A DNA stretch of 64,000 nucleotides from Thioalkalivibrio sp. K90mix (GTDB taxonomy: Bacteria > Pseudomonadota > Gammaproteobacteria > Ectothiorhodospirales > Ectothiorhodospiraceae): the NCBI RefSeq assembly GCF_000025545.1, contig NC_013889.1:1357501-1421500 (forward strand). Direction: 5' to 3'. Below are positions 1 to 9,356 of the stretch, one piece after another (position 1 is the stretch's first letter; every line of letters begins with the position of its first letter). The notes under the pieces were generated by a model. That model was given only the letters and a program-made list of their open reading frames with translations. It was not told the origin of the DNA and made no database searches. A program made the translations under genes and the position numbers.

Positions 1-604
1 TCCAGTGCGCGGTGATGTTGCCCGCGTTGCCCACCGGCAGGCAGTGATAGTCCGGGGCGCGGCCCAGTTCCTCGACGATCTCGAAGGCGGCGGTCTTCTG
101 GCCCTGCAGACGATACGGATTGACCGAGTTCACCAAGGTCACCGGCGTGTTGGAGGCGACCTCTTTCACCAGGCGCATGCCATCGTCAAAGTTGCCTTCA
201 ATCTGAATCACGGTGGCGCCGTGCATCATCGCCTGCGCCAGCTTGCCCATCGCGATCTTGCCATCGGGGATGACGACGAACGCGGTGATCCCGGCCCGGG
301 CCGCATAGGCGGCGGCCGCGGCGGAGGTGTTGCCGGTGGAGGCGCAGACAATCGCGCGCGAGCCCTCTTCCACAGCCTTGGTGACCGCCATGGTCATGCC
401 GCGATCCTTGAACGAACCGGTCGGGTTCAGGCCCTCGAACTTCACGTAGATCTCGACCTCTCGCGCCAGATCGCGCGGGATGTTGTTCAGGCGGATCAGC
501 GGCGTGTTGCCCTCGCCCAGCGAGATGATGCGCGTGTCGTCGTGCACCGGCAGGCGGTCGCGGTAGCGCTCGATCAGTCCGGTATAGCGGTGTCCAAAGG
601 CCAT
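1..604 (-). CDS. thrC: Threonine synthase, C-terminal part cut by window edge
   Basis: PLP-dependent enzyme that converts O-phosphohomoserine to threonine, the last step of threonine synthesis in the cytoplasm. The visible N-terminal ~201 residues begin [18 protein letters not shown] and contain [13 protein letters not shown], whose lysine is the PLP Schiff-base residue of the family, followed by the Ser/Gly-rich [19 protein letters not shown] phosphate-binding stretch. The start is the ATG at 604-602. The gene lies 34 bp downstream of hom on the same strand, so the two are probably co-transcribed as a threonine pathway unit. The C-terminal half lies beyond position 1. Identification is firm; only the length is unknown. 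Confidence 0.95.
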   Translation of the reverse strand, partial: MAFGHRYTGLIERYRDRLPVHDDTRIISLGEGNTPLIRLNNIPRDLAREVEIYVKFEGLNPTGSFKDRGMTMAVTKAVEEGSRAIVCASTGNTSAAAAAYAARAGITAFVVIPDGKIAMGKLAQAMMHGATVIQIEGNFDDGMRLVKEVASNTPVTLVNSVNPYRLQGQKTAAFEIVEELGRAPDYHCLPVGNAGNITAHW

Positions 605-638
605 GGGTGTTCTCTTTGTCGTTGCGAAAGGAGAGGCT

Positions 639-1952
639 TTAGCGCCCCAACCCTTCCATGCGGATGCGGGTAATTGGGGTCAGCAGGTGGTCCAGTGCCT
701 CGAGCGCGGCGATCGCCTCGTTCATCGCACCCTCTCGGACCTTGTGCGTCAGCATGATGATCGTGGCCTCGCCGCGCTCCGGATCCGGCTCGCGCTGCAG
801 AATCGCTTCGATGCTGATGCCGTGCTCGCCCAGGATGCGGGTGATATCGGCGAGCACCCCCGGACGGTCCTGGGTACGCAGGCGCAGATAGAACGACGTC
901 TCCACCTCGGACAGATCCAGCACTGGCTTGTCCGACAGGGCATCCGGCTGGAAGGCCAGATGCGGGACCCGGTTCTCGGGGTCCGTGGTCAGGGCACGCA
1001 CGACGTCGACCAGATCGGCCACCACCGCGGAGGCGGTGGCCTCGGCACCGGCACCGGCTCCGTAGTACAGCGTCGGGCCCACCGCGTCGGCATTGACCAG
1101 CACCGCGTTCATAACCCCGTCGACGTTGGCGATCAGCCGACGTTCCGGGATCAGCGTCGGGTGCACGCGCAGTTCGTAGCCCTTGTCGGTGCGCCGCGCA
1201 ATGCCCAGATGCTTGATGCGGTAGCCCAGTTCGGCGGCGAAACCGACATCCTCGCGGGTGATGTTGCTGATCCCCTCGACCGCCACCCGGTCGAACTGCA
1301 GCGGGATACCGAAGGCGATGGACGCCAGGATCGCCAGCTTGTGGGCAGCATCGATGCCCTCCACGTCGAAGGTCGGATCGGCCTCGGCATAGCCCAGTGC
1401 CTGCGCCTCGGCGAGCACATCGTCGAAGTCGCGGCCCTTGTCACGCATCTCCGTCAGGATGAAGTTGCCAGTCCCGTTGATGATCCCGGCGAGCCACTCA
1501 ATCTGGTTGCCGGCCAGGCCCTCGCGGATGGCCTTGATAATCGGGATGCCCCCAGCCACCGCGGCCTCGAACGCGACCATGACGCCCTTTTCCTGGGCGC
1601 GCTGGAAGATGGTGTTGCCGTGCAGGGCGATCAGGGCCTTGTTCGCGGTGACCACGTGCTTGCCGGCGTCGATCGCGGCCAGCACCAGGTTCAGCGCCGG
1701 ATCGGTGCCCCCCATCAGTTCGACGACGACCTCGACCTCCGGGTCGTTCACGACCGCCGCGGGGTCCGTGGTCAGGCGGATCTGCGAACAGTCGCAATCG
1801 CGCTCACGCTCGATATCGCGCGCGGCGGCCGCGACCACCTGGATACCACGGCCTGCCCGGCGCGCGATCTCGATTCCATTACGGTCCAGCACATTGACGG
1901 TGCCACAGCCAACCGTACCCAGCCCCAGGATTCCAATCTTTACCGGCGTCAT
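639..1952 (-). CDS. hom: Homoserine dehydrogenase with C-terminal ACT domain
   Basis: Reduces aspartate semialdehyde to homoserine with NAD(P)H, the branch point to threonine and methionine. The 437-aa product starts [17 protein letters not shown], a Rossmann GxGxxG motif placed directly after the ATG at 1952; the frame stays open upstream but carries no conserved sequence there. The central catalytic domain includes [11 protein letters not shown], and the last ~80 residues ([21 protein letters not shown]) are an ACT domain, the usual site of threonine feedback. Size fits monofunctional Hom proteins. It lies between alaC and thrC, all on the minus strand. Confidence 0.96.
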   Translation of the reverse strand: MTPVKIGILGLGTVGCGTVNVLDRNGIEIARRAGRGIQVVAAAARDIERERDCDCSQIRLTTDPAAVVNDPEVEVVVELMGGTDPALNLVLAAIDAGKHVVTANKALIALHGNTIFQRAQEKGVMVAFEAAVAGGIPIIKAIREGLAGNQIEWLAGIINGTGNFILTEMRDKGRDFDDVLAEAQALGYAEADPTFDVEGIDAAHKLAILASIAFGIPLQFDRVAVEGISNITREDVGFAAELGYRIKHLGIARRTDKGYELRVHPTLIPERRLIANVDGVMNAVLVNADAVGPTLYYGAGAGAEATASAVVADLVDVVRALTTDPENRVPHLAFQPDALSDKPVLDLSEVETSFYLRLRTQDRPGVLADITRILGEHGISIEAILQREPDPERGEATIIMLTHKVREGAMNEAIAALEALDHLLTPITRIRMEGLGR

Positions 1953-2007
1953 AAAAGCCTTGTCTTGTCTGCGTGCGGGCGCTACCGCCCGAATGAATGC
2001 CTGATTG

Positions 2008-3237
2008 CTATTCGCCTCGAGCCGGCTCGGCCGACTCGGTGGTCGCATCCGCCAGGATCGAGTCGGCGCGGAACATGGCCTTGATCCCGCGCAGGGCCTG
2101 CCGCGTGCGCTGCTCGTTCTCGATCAGGCTGAAGCGCACGAAGTCGTCGCCGTAGTTGCCAAAGCCAACGCCCGGCGAGACCGCGACCTTGGCATCACGC
2201 AACAGCTTCTTGGCGAACTCGAGCGACCCCATCTCGCGATAGGGCTCCGGGATCGGCGCCCAGACGAACATGGTCGCCTTCGGCTTCTCCACATGCCAGC
2301 CGAGCTTGCCGAGTCCCTCGCACAGCACGTCGCGGCGAGAACGATAAAGCTCGCGAATCTCGTCGACGCAGTCCTGGGGGCCCTCCAGCGCGGCGATCGC
2401 AGCGACCTGGATCGGCGTGAAGGTGCCGTAATCCAGATAGGACTTGATACGCGCCAGGGCGGCCACGAGCGTCGGGTTGCCGCACATGAAACCGACGCGC
2501 CAGCCCGGCATGTTGTAGGTCTTGGACAGGGTATAGAACTCGACCGCGATATCCTTCGCACCCGGCACTTCCAGTATCGACGGAGCCTTGTAGCCATCGA
2601 AGCTGATCTCGGCGTAGGCGAGATCGTGCACGATCCAGATGCCATGCTCCTTGCAGATCGCTACGACCCGCTCGAAGAAGTCCCGGTCCACACATTGTGT
2701 GGTCGGGTTGGCCGGGAAGTTCAGGATCAGCATCTTCGGCCTGGGCCAGGAATCCTGAATCGCCCGCTCCAGCTCGGCGAAGAAATCGACGTCCGGCGTC
2801 AGCGGCACATGACGGACGTCCGCCCCGGCGATCACGCAACCATAGGGATGGATCGGATAGGCGGGATTCGGAACCAGCACCGCGTCCCCGGGCCCCAGGG
2901 TGGCCAGCGCCAGATGCGCGAGACCTTCCTTGGAGCCGATGGTCACGATCGCTTCGGTCTCCGGGTCCAGGTCCACATCGAACTCGCTCTTGTACCAGCG
3001 CGTGATCGCCCTGCGCAGCCGTGGAATGCCCTTGGACACCGAATAGCGATGCGTATCGCCGCGCTGGGCGGCCTCGCAGAGCTTGTCGACGATGTGGCGG
3101 GGGGTCGGCTGATCCGGATTGCCCATGCCGAAGTCGATAATGTCCTCGCCGCGGGCACGCGCCTCGGCCTTCAACTGATTCACGATGTTGAAGACGTAGG
3201 GCGGGAGGCGCTCGATACGGGGAAAGACGTCGGTCAC
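2008..3237 (-). CDS. alaC: Alanine-forming class I/II aminotransferase (AlaC type)
   Basis: PLP aminotransferase of 409 aa, most like AlaC/YfdZ, which makes alanine from pyruvate and glutamate. Visible marks are [14 protein letters not shown] near the N-terminus, [21 protein letters not shown], and [15 protein letters not shown], which carries the PLP-binding lysine and the downstream arginine region of fold-type I transaminases. It starts at the ATG at 3237 and precedes hom by 55 bp. Placement next to hom-thrC is common in gammaproteobacteria. The family also holds LL-diaminopimelate and aspartate aminotransferases, so the exact substrate is inferred. Confidence 0.88.
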   Translation of the reverse strand: MTDVFPRIERLPPYVFNIVNQLKAEARARGEDIIDFGMGNPDQPTPRHIVDKLCEAAQRGDTHRYSVSKGIPRLRRAITRWYKSEFDVDLDPETEAIVTIGSKEGLAHLALATLGPGDAVLVPNPAYPIHPYGCVIAGADVRHVPLTPDVDFFAELERAIQDSWPRPKMLILNFPANPTTQCVDRDFFERVVAICKEHGIWIVHDLAYAEISFDGYKAPSILEVPGAKDIAVEFYTLSKTYNMPGWRVGFMCGNPTLVAALARIKSYLDYGTFTPIQVAAIAALEGPQDCVDEIRELYRSRRDVLCEGLGKLGWHVEKPKATMFVWAPIPEPYREMGSLEFAKKLLRDAKVAVSPGVGFGNYGDDFVRFSLIENEQRTRQALRGIKAMFRADSILADATTESAEPARGE

Positions 3238-3433
3238 AGGTCAGGTCCTGGTTGGGCCAAGCGAGCCGGCAGCAGGTCGGGGGAGACGCCGCGGAATCCC
3301 CTTGAATACCGTACCGGAAAGCGCGCCAAAGTATAACCCGGGCCCGCCTCTGTCAACGAATCGGGCACCAAACTGGCCACCCTGCAACTGCCTGATCTTG
3401 AGCCTGCCTCGCGCCCGGAGTAGCGTGTAGCGC

Positions 3434-3814
3434 ATGCTGTTTTCAGAAGTCACCAGCGAAGAGTCCTACATTGTGACCGGATACGAGTCGGGCGCCGTGG
3501 GAATCAATCAGGTCGGGTACACCCGCAGCCTGATCGTACGGCCGAATGCGCTGCAGCAGGACTGGCCGGTCGATACCATCGATGCGCTGGCGGTCGAACA
3601 CCTGCAATCCGTGATCGATCATCCCCCGGAGGTCCTGCTGATTGGTACCGGCGAGGTACAACGCTTTCCGGACCGGGTCGTATGGCGCCATTTGCGCAGC
3701 GAAGGATTCGGCGTGGAGATCATGGATACCGCGGCCGCCTGCCGGACCTACAACCTGATCATGGCCGAGGGTCGCGAGGTGGCGGCCGCCTTGATCATCG
3801 ACGGCGGCGACTGA
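3434..3814 (+). CDS. Mth938-like (DUF498) domain protein
   Basis: Small 126-aa protein made of one Mth938-like domain, the fold also found in mitochondrial NDUFAF3. Typical family stretches are SYIVTGYESGAVGINQVGYTRSL near the N-terminus (shown here only in part as GAVGINQVGYTRSL), PEVLLIGTGEVQRFP in the middle and AACRTYNLIMAEGREVAAALI at the end. No catalytic residues are known for the family and the bacterial role is unclear. It runs divergently from alaC across about 200 bp and converges on rpoS with 24 bp between stop codons. The family call is good; the function is unknown. Confidence 0.85.
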   Translation: MLFSEVTSEESYIVTGYESGAVGINQVGYTRSLIVRPNALQQDWPVDTIDALAVEHLQSVIDHPPEVLLIGTGEVQRFPDRVVWRHLRSEGFGVEIMDTAAACRTYNLIMAEGREVAAALIIDGGD

Positions 3815-3838
3815 ATCCGGCCTCAGGGCGCATCGCCA

Positions 3839-4918
3839 TCAGGAATTGGGCAGCACTTCGTCGCCCTTCATCCCGCGCGATTCAAGCAAACGCCGCAAGC
3901 GCTTCAGGGCATCCATCTGAATCTGGCGCACCCGCTCCCGTGTCACGCCGATCTCGGCCCCCACCTGCTCCAGGGTCGAGCGCTCGAATCCATGCAATCC
4001 GAACCGTCGCACCAGCACCTCGCGCTGCTTGTAATCCAGTTCACCCAGCCACTCGTCCACCAGGTGCTGAATGTCCTGATCCTCCAGCAGCGACGACGGC
4101 TCCTGTGCATTCACGTCCGCCAGGATATCCGTGAGGGAACGCTCGCCGTCCGGCCCGGGCGGCAGGTCCATGGAGGTTGAGGGCTCGGACATCGCCCGGA
4201 GTTTCTGGATGTCGGCCACGGGCTTGCCCAGGCGCTGGGCCAACTCTTCCTCGGTGGGATCGCGACCCAGCTCCTGGGTCAGGTTACGGGCGATCCGCGC
4301 ATGCATGCGCAACTCCTTGCTGACATGCACCGGGATGCGAATCGTGCGCCCCTGGTTCATCAGGGCCCGCTCAATCGTCTGGCGGATCCACCAGGTCGCG
4401 TAGGTCGAGAAACGAAAGCCGCGTTCGGGATCGAATTTCTCCACGGCGTGCATCAGGCCCAGATTGCCCTCCTCGATCAGATCCAGCAGCGGCAGACCGC
4501 GATTCAGGTAACGCCGCGCGATCTTCACCACCAGCCGAAGGTTGCACTCGATCATGCGTCGGCGCCCGGATTCATCGCCATCGCGGGCCAGGCGCGCATA
4601 CTTTCGCTCTTCTTCGGGGGTCAGCAGCGGCCGGTATTCAATGTCACGCAGGTAGATCTGGATGGCGTCGAGCTCGGCCGGGCGGGCATCACGCAGTGTT
4701 CGGGGACGTACCGGGACATCCTGTTCCGGGGACAGCTCCTTCTCGTCTTCCGGGGCCGGGACATCATCGACCTCCTCGGGACTCTCTTCAGTCGCCAGAG
4801 GGTCGCGGGTCGCGCCGAGGTGTTCGGCAGGATGCTCCTCACCCGACAGGCCGGTTCCCTCATCCATCAGGTGTTCGTCGTCCAGTTCCGAATCGACCGG
4901 CTTCCGGGATTTAGCCAT
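3839..4918 (-). CDS. rpoS: RNA polymerase sigma factor RpoS (sigma-38)
   Basis: Stationary-phase and general-stress sigma factor of 359 aa. After an acidic, poorly conserved N-terminus (~residues 1-80) come region 1.2 ([20 protein letters not shown]), region 2 ([21 protein letters not shown], shown partly; [17 protein letters not shown]) and the region 4 helix-turn-helix ([18 protein letters not shown]). The IPVHVSKE segment and the short region 1 separate it from RpoD. It follows nlpD by 25 bp, the classical nlpD-rpoS arrangement, where much rpoS transcription usually starts inside nlpD. The N-terminal acidic extension is somewhat longer than in E. coli. Confidence 0.95.
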   Translation of the reverse strand: MAKSRKPVDSELDDEHLMDEGTGLSGEEHPAEHLGATRDPLATEESPEEVDDVPAPEDEKELSPEQDVPVRPRTLRDARPAELDAIQIYLRDIEYRPLLTPEEERKYARLARDGDESGRRRMIECNLRLVVKIARRYLNRGLPLLDLIEEGNLGLMHAVEKFDPERGFRFSTYATWWIRQTIERALMNQGRTIRIPVHVSKELRMHARIARNLTQELGRDPTEEELAQRLGKPVADIQKLRAMSEPSTSMDLPPGPDGERSLTDILADVNAQEPSSLLEDQDIQHLVDEWLGELDYKQREVLVRRFGLHGFERSTLEQVGAEIGVTRERVRQIQMDALKRLRRLLESRGMKGDEVLPNS

Positions 4919-4943
4919 GGATGCCCTGTACTCCCTTTTCTGT

Positions 4944-5711
4944 CTAGCGATCCGGCAGGTATCGGGTCGGATCCACGGGTGTTCCGTCTACCCGTATCTC
5001 GAAGTGCAGCATTGGGCGCTCCGCGCCCGATGAACCCAGACGCGCGATCGTCTCGCCGGCCTCGACCTGATCCCCTTCGGAGACCAGGAGCTCGTCGTTA
5101 TGGCCATAGGCGCTCAGAAAGCGCGCGTCGTGTTTCAGGATGATCAGTCGACCATACCCCACGAGGCCGCCACCTGCATAGACCACCTCGCCGGACCGCG
5201 TGGCTCGCACCTCGTCGCCACGCTCCCCACCAATCGCGAGCCCGCGTCGCGTTCCGCTGCTGGAGAAACCGCGCAGGACGTCACCATCCGCCGGCCACCG
5301 CCATCCACCCGGATCGTCTGGCGGGGGATCCGAGCGCGCGGCTTCCCGGGAGCTACCGCTATCATTGTCACTGCGGCTTGCGGTCGTGGGTTCCTGGCGC
5401 TGCTGACGCGGGGCCTGTGGCGGTGACGAGCGCGCCGCCCCGCGCAGGCGCAGTTCCTGCCCGGGGTAGATGATGTAGGGGGCGCTGATCGCGTTGCGCT
5501 GGGCCACTTCGCGCCAGTCCAGACCGTAGCGCTGGGCAATGCGGTATAGGGTTTCTTCGCGTTGAACCGTGTGGGTCGCAGGCACCGGACCACTGGCGCG
5601 CGATGCCTCGCTGGTACCGCTGGGGGCCCGCGTGGCACAACCGCTGATCAACGCCACGACCAGTCCGGCGAGGGCCGCCAGCATGAGCGTTTGCAGGAAT
5701 CGCCGACTCAA
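4944..5711 (-). CDS. nlpD: NlpD-type LysM/M23 murein hydrolase activator lipoprotein
   Basis: Outer-membrane lipoprotein of 255 aa that in relatives activates amidases during cell separation. The N-terminus has a signal peptide with lipobox ALISGC, then a LysM domain ([20 protein letters not shown]) at about residues 45-90, a Ser/Pro/Gln-rich linker, and a C-terminal LytM/M23 domain. The M23 domain appears degenerate: the usual zinc-binding HxH near the end reads [10 protein letters not shown], and the first zinc histidine is replaced around [14 protein letters not shown]. That matches NlpD/EnvC-type activators without hydrolase activity. It sits between yqaA and rpoS. Confidence 0.92.
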   Translation of the reverse strand: MSRRFLQTLMLAALAGLVVALISGCATRAPSGTSEASRASGPVPATHTVQREETLYRIAQRYGLDWREVAQRNAISAPYIIYPGQELRLRGAARSSPPQAPRQQRQEPTTASRSDNDSGSSREAARSDPPPDDPGGWRWPADGDVLRGFSSSGTRRGLAIGGERGDEVRATRSGEVVYAGGGLVGYGRLIILKHDARFLSAYGHNDELLVSEGDQVEAGETIARLGSSGAERPMLHFEIRVDGTPVDPTRYLPDR

Positions 5712-5715
5712 GCCG

Positions 5716-6300
5716 TCATTCCATCAGCAACACGATCACCATCGCGCCCAGCAGCACGATCACACCCGCCCAGCCAATACGCTCCATATAGGGCCGCAGG
5801 TGTTGCTCCGCTCGAGGTCCCGCCCAGGCCATCACGAAGGCCACCAGGAAGAACCGCAGCCCTCGCCCGATCAGCGACGCAATCACGAACGGAATCAGGG
5901 CCATCGACAAGGCCCCGGCGGTGACCGTGAACAGCTTGTAGGGGATTGGCGAGAACCCCGCGATCAATACCACCCAAACGCCCCAGACCGCGAACCAGGC
6001 CTCGGCCTGCGCGAGCTCGGCGCCGTATCCCCAGCGTTCCAGCCATGGTCCAATCCATTCAAACGCGGCCCACCCGATCAGATAACCCAGCAAGCCGCCC
6101 AGTACGGAGAAGATCGTCGTCAGGGCGGCGAGGCGCCAGGCCGCCCGTGGCCGCGCGGCCGCCATAGGCGCCAGCATGACATCCGGCGGCACGGGAAAAA
6201 AGGAGGATTCGGCAAACGACAGTGTCGCCAGGTAGCGCGGGGCATGGCGGTGGCGGGACCACTGCATGACCCGATCGTACAGCGGCTCAAACAGTTTCAT
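5716..6300 (-). CDS. YqaA/DedA-like inner-membrane protein
   Basis: Membrane protein of 194 aa in the SNARE-associated/DedA superfamily, YqaA branch. Four to five hydrophobic segments are visible, with the family signatures FAESSFFPVPPDVMLAPMA and FSPIPYKLFTVTAGAL; the latter resembles the re-entrant loop motif of DedA transporters. Some DedA proteins recycle undecaprenyl phosphate or keep the proton motive force, but no specific role can be given for this one. It is the gene between pcm and nlpD, four bases from the nlpD start, so translation of the two is probably linked. Confidence 0.85.
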   Translation of the reverse strand: MKLFEPLYDRVMQWSRHRHAPRYLATLSFAESSFFPVPPDVMLAPMAAARPRAAWRLAALTTIFSVLGGLLGYLIGWAAFEWIGPWLERWGYGAELAQAEAWFAVWGVWVVLIAGFSPIPYKLFTVTAGALSMALIPFVIASLIGRGLRFFLVAFVMAWAGPRAEQHLRPYMERIGWAGVIVLLGAMVIVLLME

Positions 6301-6347
6301 GCCGATCTCTGGTGGCTGCAGACATCACGCCTGGACATCCGCGTACC

Positions 6348-7013
6348 TCACTGCTCGGCCCCGGGCAACATGGGAACGAACATGACCGCATCCAGAATGT
6401 CGCGCACATAGGCCTCGTCGGTCCGCGTATAGCGCACCAGTTGCTGGCGCCCGTCCGGCCCCTCCACCGGTGCTACGAGGCGGCCATTGAGGGCCAACTG
6501 TGTCAGTAGGGTCTCCGGAACGTTGTGCGGTGCGGCGGTCAGGATAATGCCATCGAACGGTGCGCGCTCGGGCCAGCCTTCCGCCCCGTCGCCGTGCCGC
6601 AGGTTGACGTTGTTGATCCCCAGGCGGCTCAACAGCTCCCGCGCATTCCGGCTGAGCGCCTGAATGCGTTCGACGGAGTAGACGCGGTCCACTAGCTTGG
6701 CGAGAACGGCCGCCTGGTAGCCGGACCCGGTGCCAATCTCCAGCACAGTGCTCACAGGACCGCCCTCCAGCAAGGCCTCGGTCATGCGCGCAACAATAAA
6801 CGGCTGCGAGATGGTCTGACGATGCCCGATCGGCAGCGCGATATTCTCGTAAGCCCGATGGCTCAGCGCCTCCTCGACAAACAAGTGGCGAGGGACATCG
6901 CGAACGGCCTCGAGTACCCGGCGATCATGGATACCCTGGCCTTCCAGCACGCGGATCAGTCGTTCTCTTGCCCGACCCGACGTCAAACCGGCCCCGCGTG
7001 CATCAGGAACCAT
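6348..7013 (-). CDS. pcm: Protein-L-isoaspartate O-methyltransferase
   Basis: Repairs age-damaged proteins by SAM-dependent methylation of L-isoaspartyl residues. The product has the SAM-binding motif [16 protein letters not shown], the upstream [17 protein letters not shown] signature of PCMT enzymes, and a C-terminal [19 protein letters not shown] strand. I chose the ATG at 7013 because GGGAG lies five bases upstream of it; an in-frame ATG at 7034 has poorer spacing. It overlaps the end of surE by 11 bases, the usual surE-pcm coupling. Confidence 0.94.
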   Translation of the reverse strand: MVPDARGAGLTSGRARERLIRVLEGQGIHDRRVLEAVRDVPRHLFVEEALSHRAYENIALPIGHRQTISQPFIVARMTEALLEGGPVSTVLEIGTGSGYQAAVLAKLVDRVYSVERIQALSRNARELLSRLGINNVNLRHGDGAEGWPERAPFDGIILTAAPHNVPETLLTQLALNGRLVAPVEGPDGRQQLVRYTRTDEAYVRDILDAVMFVPMLPGAEQ

Positions 7014-7776
7014 GGTGGCTCCCGGGCGTTGCATCCTCGAGCCAGCGGCCCACCGTATCGATGGCGTCGTAACGCGTTAAGTCCACCTGAATAGGAGTCA
7101 CCGACACATAGCCCTCTCGCACCGCATGAAAATCCGTACCCGGGCCGGCGTCCTGTTCCGAGCCTGCCGGGCCCACCCAGTAGATCGGCCGCCCACGTGG
7201 GTCGGTATCCGCGATCATCGGCTCGGCCCGGTGCCGGTTGCCCAGGCGTGTCGCCTGCACGCCCCGAATCTGTTCGCGCGGCAGATCGGGGACATTGACG
7301 TTCAGGATCGTCGCTGCCGGTAGCGGTACGCGATGAATCCGGTCCAGCAGATCCAGCACGATACGACCGGCCGCGTCGTAGTGTGTGAAGTCCGTGCCTA
7401 CCAACGAGACCGCAATCGCCGGCAAACCCAGGAAGCGCCCTTCCATCGCGGCCGCGACGGTGCCGGAATACAGCACATCGTCGCCCATATTGGCACCGGA
7501 GTTGATCCCGGAGATTACGAGATCCGGTTCCCACTCGCCGAGCAGGCCGGTCAATGCGAGATGCACACAGTCCGTCGGCGTCCCGTCCACCTGAATCCCG
7601 TCATGCCCCACGTCCCGTGCCCGCACGGGGCGTACCAGCGTCAGGCTGTTGGACGCACCACTGCGGTCACGATCCGGCGCCACCACGCGCACCTCCGCGA
7701 CTTCACGCAGACATTTGGCCAGGCACTGGATGCCTGGCGCATGGATACCATCGTCGTTGCTTACCAGAATGCGCAT
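7003..7776 (-). CDS. surE: 5'/3'-nucleotidase SurE
   Basis: Metal-dependent phosphatase acting on nucleoside monophosphates and short polyphosphates, 257 aa. The N-terminus [16 protein letters not shown] holds the paired aspartates that bind the divalent metal; [15 protein letters not shown] and [20 protein letters not shown] are the remaining active-site segments. The start is the ATG at 7776, where the conserved N-terminus begins. It heads the surE-pcm-yqaA-nlpD-rpoS series and is divergent from the Smr gene, with the shared control region at 7777-7901. Confidence 0.95.
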   Translation of the reverse strand: MRILVSNDDGIHAPGIQCLAKCLREVAEVRVVAPDRDRSGASNSLTLVRPVRARDVGHDGIQVDGTPTDCVHLALTGLLGEWEPDLVISGINSGANMGDDVLYSGTVAAAMEGRFLGLPAIAVSLVGTDFTHYDAAGRIVLDLLDRIHRVPLPAATILNVNVPDLPREQIRGVQATRLGNRHRAEPMIADTDPRGRPIYWVGPAGSEQDAGPGTDFHAVREGYVSVTPIQVDLTRYDAIDTVGRWLEDATPGSHHGS

Positions 7777-7901
7777 GCGGATTGGGGTCGCTGGGAAGTG
7801 GCCTAATATACTGGATTCGGAATACCGAGCGCGGTCAGGAACCTCACCGTTTGCATGAGGCTCTTCTCCGTCCACATCACGGAAAACGCGAGTATCCTGC
7901 C

Positions 7902-8462
7902 ATGAACTCCGGTGATGATCCCAACGACATGCCCGATGACGCGGACGAATTCCTGCGCGCGATTGGCGATGTGCGACGCCTGCACCATGACCAGGCCGAC
8001 ACCGGCAAGCCGCGCCCCCCTGCCCGCGCGCACCAACGCGACCGCGACGAGGCCGCTGCGCATTCCGACTGGCTCAGCGATCCGATCGGCGCCTCCGACC
8101 TCCAGCCGGGTGACGAACTGCGTTATGCCCGCGACGGGATCAGCCACCGCATCTTTCGCAAACTGCGTCATGGCCATTACCGCGTGGAAGATGAGCTCGA
8201 CATGCACGGCATGTTCGCGGACGAGGCACGACAGGCGATCGGGCAGTTTCTCGATCAGGCCCGTGCGGATGGGCGCCTCTGCGTCCGTGTGGTGCATGGC
8301 AAGGGCATGCGCTCGCGGCAAAAAGGGCCCGTGCTGAAGGGACTCACCGATCACTGGCTGCGCCAGCGCCACGACGTACTGGCGTTTTGCTCCGCACCGC
8401 CCGCCGATGGTGGCACCGGTGCGGTGTATGTGCTGTTGAAACGACTGAAAACCACGCGTTAG
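7902..8462 (+). CDS. Smr-domain protein
   Basis: Protein of 186 aa with an acidic, Arg/His-rich N-terminal half and a C-terminal Smr domain (about residues 100-180). The domain is recognised by [20 protein letters not shown], carrying the LDLHG-type motif, and [19 protein letters not shown], carrying the H-G-x-G motif. Small gammaproteobacterial Smr proteins such as SmrA/SmrB nick DNA or cleave mRNA on collided ribosomes; which applies here cannot be told. The start at 7902 is the ATG that begins the homologous part, although the frame is open far upstream across surE. Confidence 0.9.
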   Translation: MNSGDDPNDMPDDADEFLRAIGDVRRLHHDQADTGKPRPPARAHQRDRDEAAAHSDWLSDPIGASDLQPGDELRYARDGISHRIFRKLRHGHYRVEDELDMHGMFADEARQAIGQFLDQARADGRLCVRVVHGKGMRSRQKGPVLKGLTDHWLRQRHDVLAFCSAPPADGGTGAVYVLLKRLKTTR

Positions 8463-8617
8463 CGCGGCGTTACACCGCTCTACTGCTATACTTCAGTCAC
8501 ATATTCCCATTCGCTGATTTTTGGGATTAGACTGGTTCCAGGTAGGGGTTCGACGTGGGACTGGTTCACATTTTTCCTATACCAATCCTTGCAATCCCCG
8601 ACAATCGATACCATGCT

Positions 8618-8636
8618 CTGTACAGGTCTTGTACAG
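8618..8636. promoter_or_regulatory. Perfect 7-5-7 palindrome upstream of the DUF3365 gene
   Basis: CTGTACA and TGTACAG arms separated by five bases (GGTCT) form a perfect inverted repeat ending 42 bp before the DUF3365 start codon. Symmetry and placement suggest an operator for a dimeric regulator; no regulator is identified. The arms resemble, but are spaced differently from, the palindromes found upstream of two adhesin genes at 33918 and 43171. Confidence 0.45.
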
Positions 8637-8678
8637 CTCTATGGGACGCAACGGACACTGCATTGGGAGGTCCTGTTC

Positions 8679-9287
8679 ATGAAGAATTGGAAACTAGCCC
8701 CGATCGCCCTTGGCCTGGCCGCGTTCGTCAGCACTAGCGGACACGCCCTTGGCGACGATCACGCAAAAGAAATGACCGAAGAAGAACTGCAAGAGCGCAT
8801 CGCCGACACGCGAGCAGCGATCGAACAGTTCGCAAGCACCCTCCAGGGAGAGCTGGTCGCCGCCATGGAAGAAGGCGGACCGACCCAGGCCATTGAGGTC
8901 TGCAACCAGCGGGCACCCGAAATCGCGGACGAGATTGCGGCCGACACCGGCTGGGAAGTGGGTCGCACGAGTCTGAAGATTCGCAACCCGGACAACAGCC
9001 CTGACGAATGGGAGCGTATCCAGCTGGAGCACTTCCAGTCCCAGCATGCCGACGGCACCCCCGCCAACGAGCTTGCCCCGCGCCACGAGGTGGTCGAGGA
9101 CGAGGATGGTGCCCGCTTCCGCTTCATGGCGGCGATTCCGACCGGCGGCGCCTGCCTGGCCTGCCACGGCTCGGACATCAGCAGCGACGTCAAGCACGCC
9201 CTGGAGCGCCTGTACCCCGACGACCAGGCCACTGGCTTCAGCGAGGGTGACGTGCGTGGCGCATTCTCGATTACACAAGAGATGTAA
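8679..9287 (+). CDS. Exported DUF3365 (Tll0287-like) haem-binding protein
   Basis: Secreted protein of 202 aa with a signal peptide (MKNWKLAPIALGLAAFVSTSGHA) given here only by its ends MKNWK and SGHALG, then a DUF3365 domain. Near the C-terminus is a single c-type haem motif CLACHG, and AIEVCNQRAPEIADE is the conserved helix of this family. Tll0287-like domains are PAS-like folds that bind one covalent haem and may sense redox state or gases. GGGAGG at 8665-8670 is a good ribosome binding site for the ATG at 8679; an upstream in-frame ATG at 8589 would destroy the signal peptide. It is monocistronic, with its own terminator. Confidence 0.85.
   Translation: MKNWKLAPIALGLAAFVSTSGHALGDDHAKEMTEEELQERIADTRAAIEQFASTLQGELVAAMEEGGPTQAIEVCNQRAPEIADEIAADTGWEVGRTSLKIRNPDNSPDEWERIQLEHFQSQHADGTPANELAPRHEVVEDEDGARFRFMAAIPTGGACLACHGSDISSDVKHALERLYPDDQATGFSEGDVRGAFSITQEM
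8863..8871 (+). other. No extra gene within DUF3365; placeholder for internal ATG
   Basis: An in-frame ATG inside the DUF3365 gene (residue Met in VAAMEEGG) could be mistaken for a start. It lies within the conserved domain and is not preceded by a ribosome binding site, so it is recorded only to discourage a shortened call. Confidence 0.2.
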
Positions 9288-9307
9288 GCGCCAAAGGGTC
9301 ACCGTGA

Positions 9308-9331
9308 GGCCGCCTTCGGGCGGCCTTTTTT
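9308..9331 (+). terminator. Rho-independent terminator of the DUF3365 gene
   Basis: GGCCGCC, loop TTCG, GGCGGCC, then six T. It follows the DUF3365 stop by 20 bases. The T-tract is also the target site of the adjacent insertion sequence. Confidence 0.9.
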
Positions 9332-9333
9332 AT

Positions 9334-9356
9334 GGTTCATCGAGCATTACCGGGGA
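9334..9356. repeat. Left terminal inverted repeat of the ISL3 element
   Basis: Matches the inverse of 10621-10644 over GGTTCATCGA and then ACCGGGGA with a few internal differences. The transposase stop codon (9337-9339) is contained in it. Confidence 0.88.

Noticed and set aside
8589-8678. Longer N-terminus for the DUF3365 protein from the ATG at 8589
   Set aside because: It would bury the signal peptide and include the palindrome; the ATG at 8679 has a good ribosome binding site.
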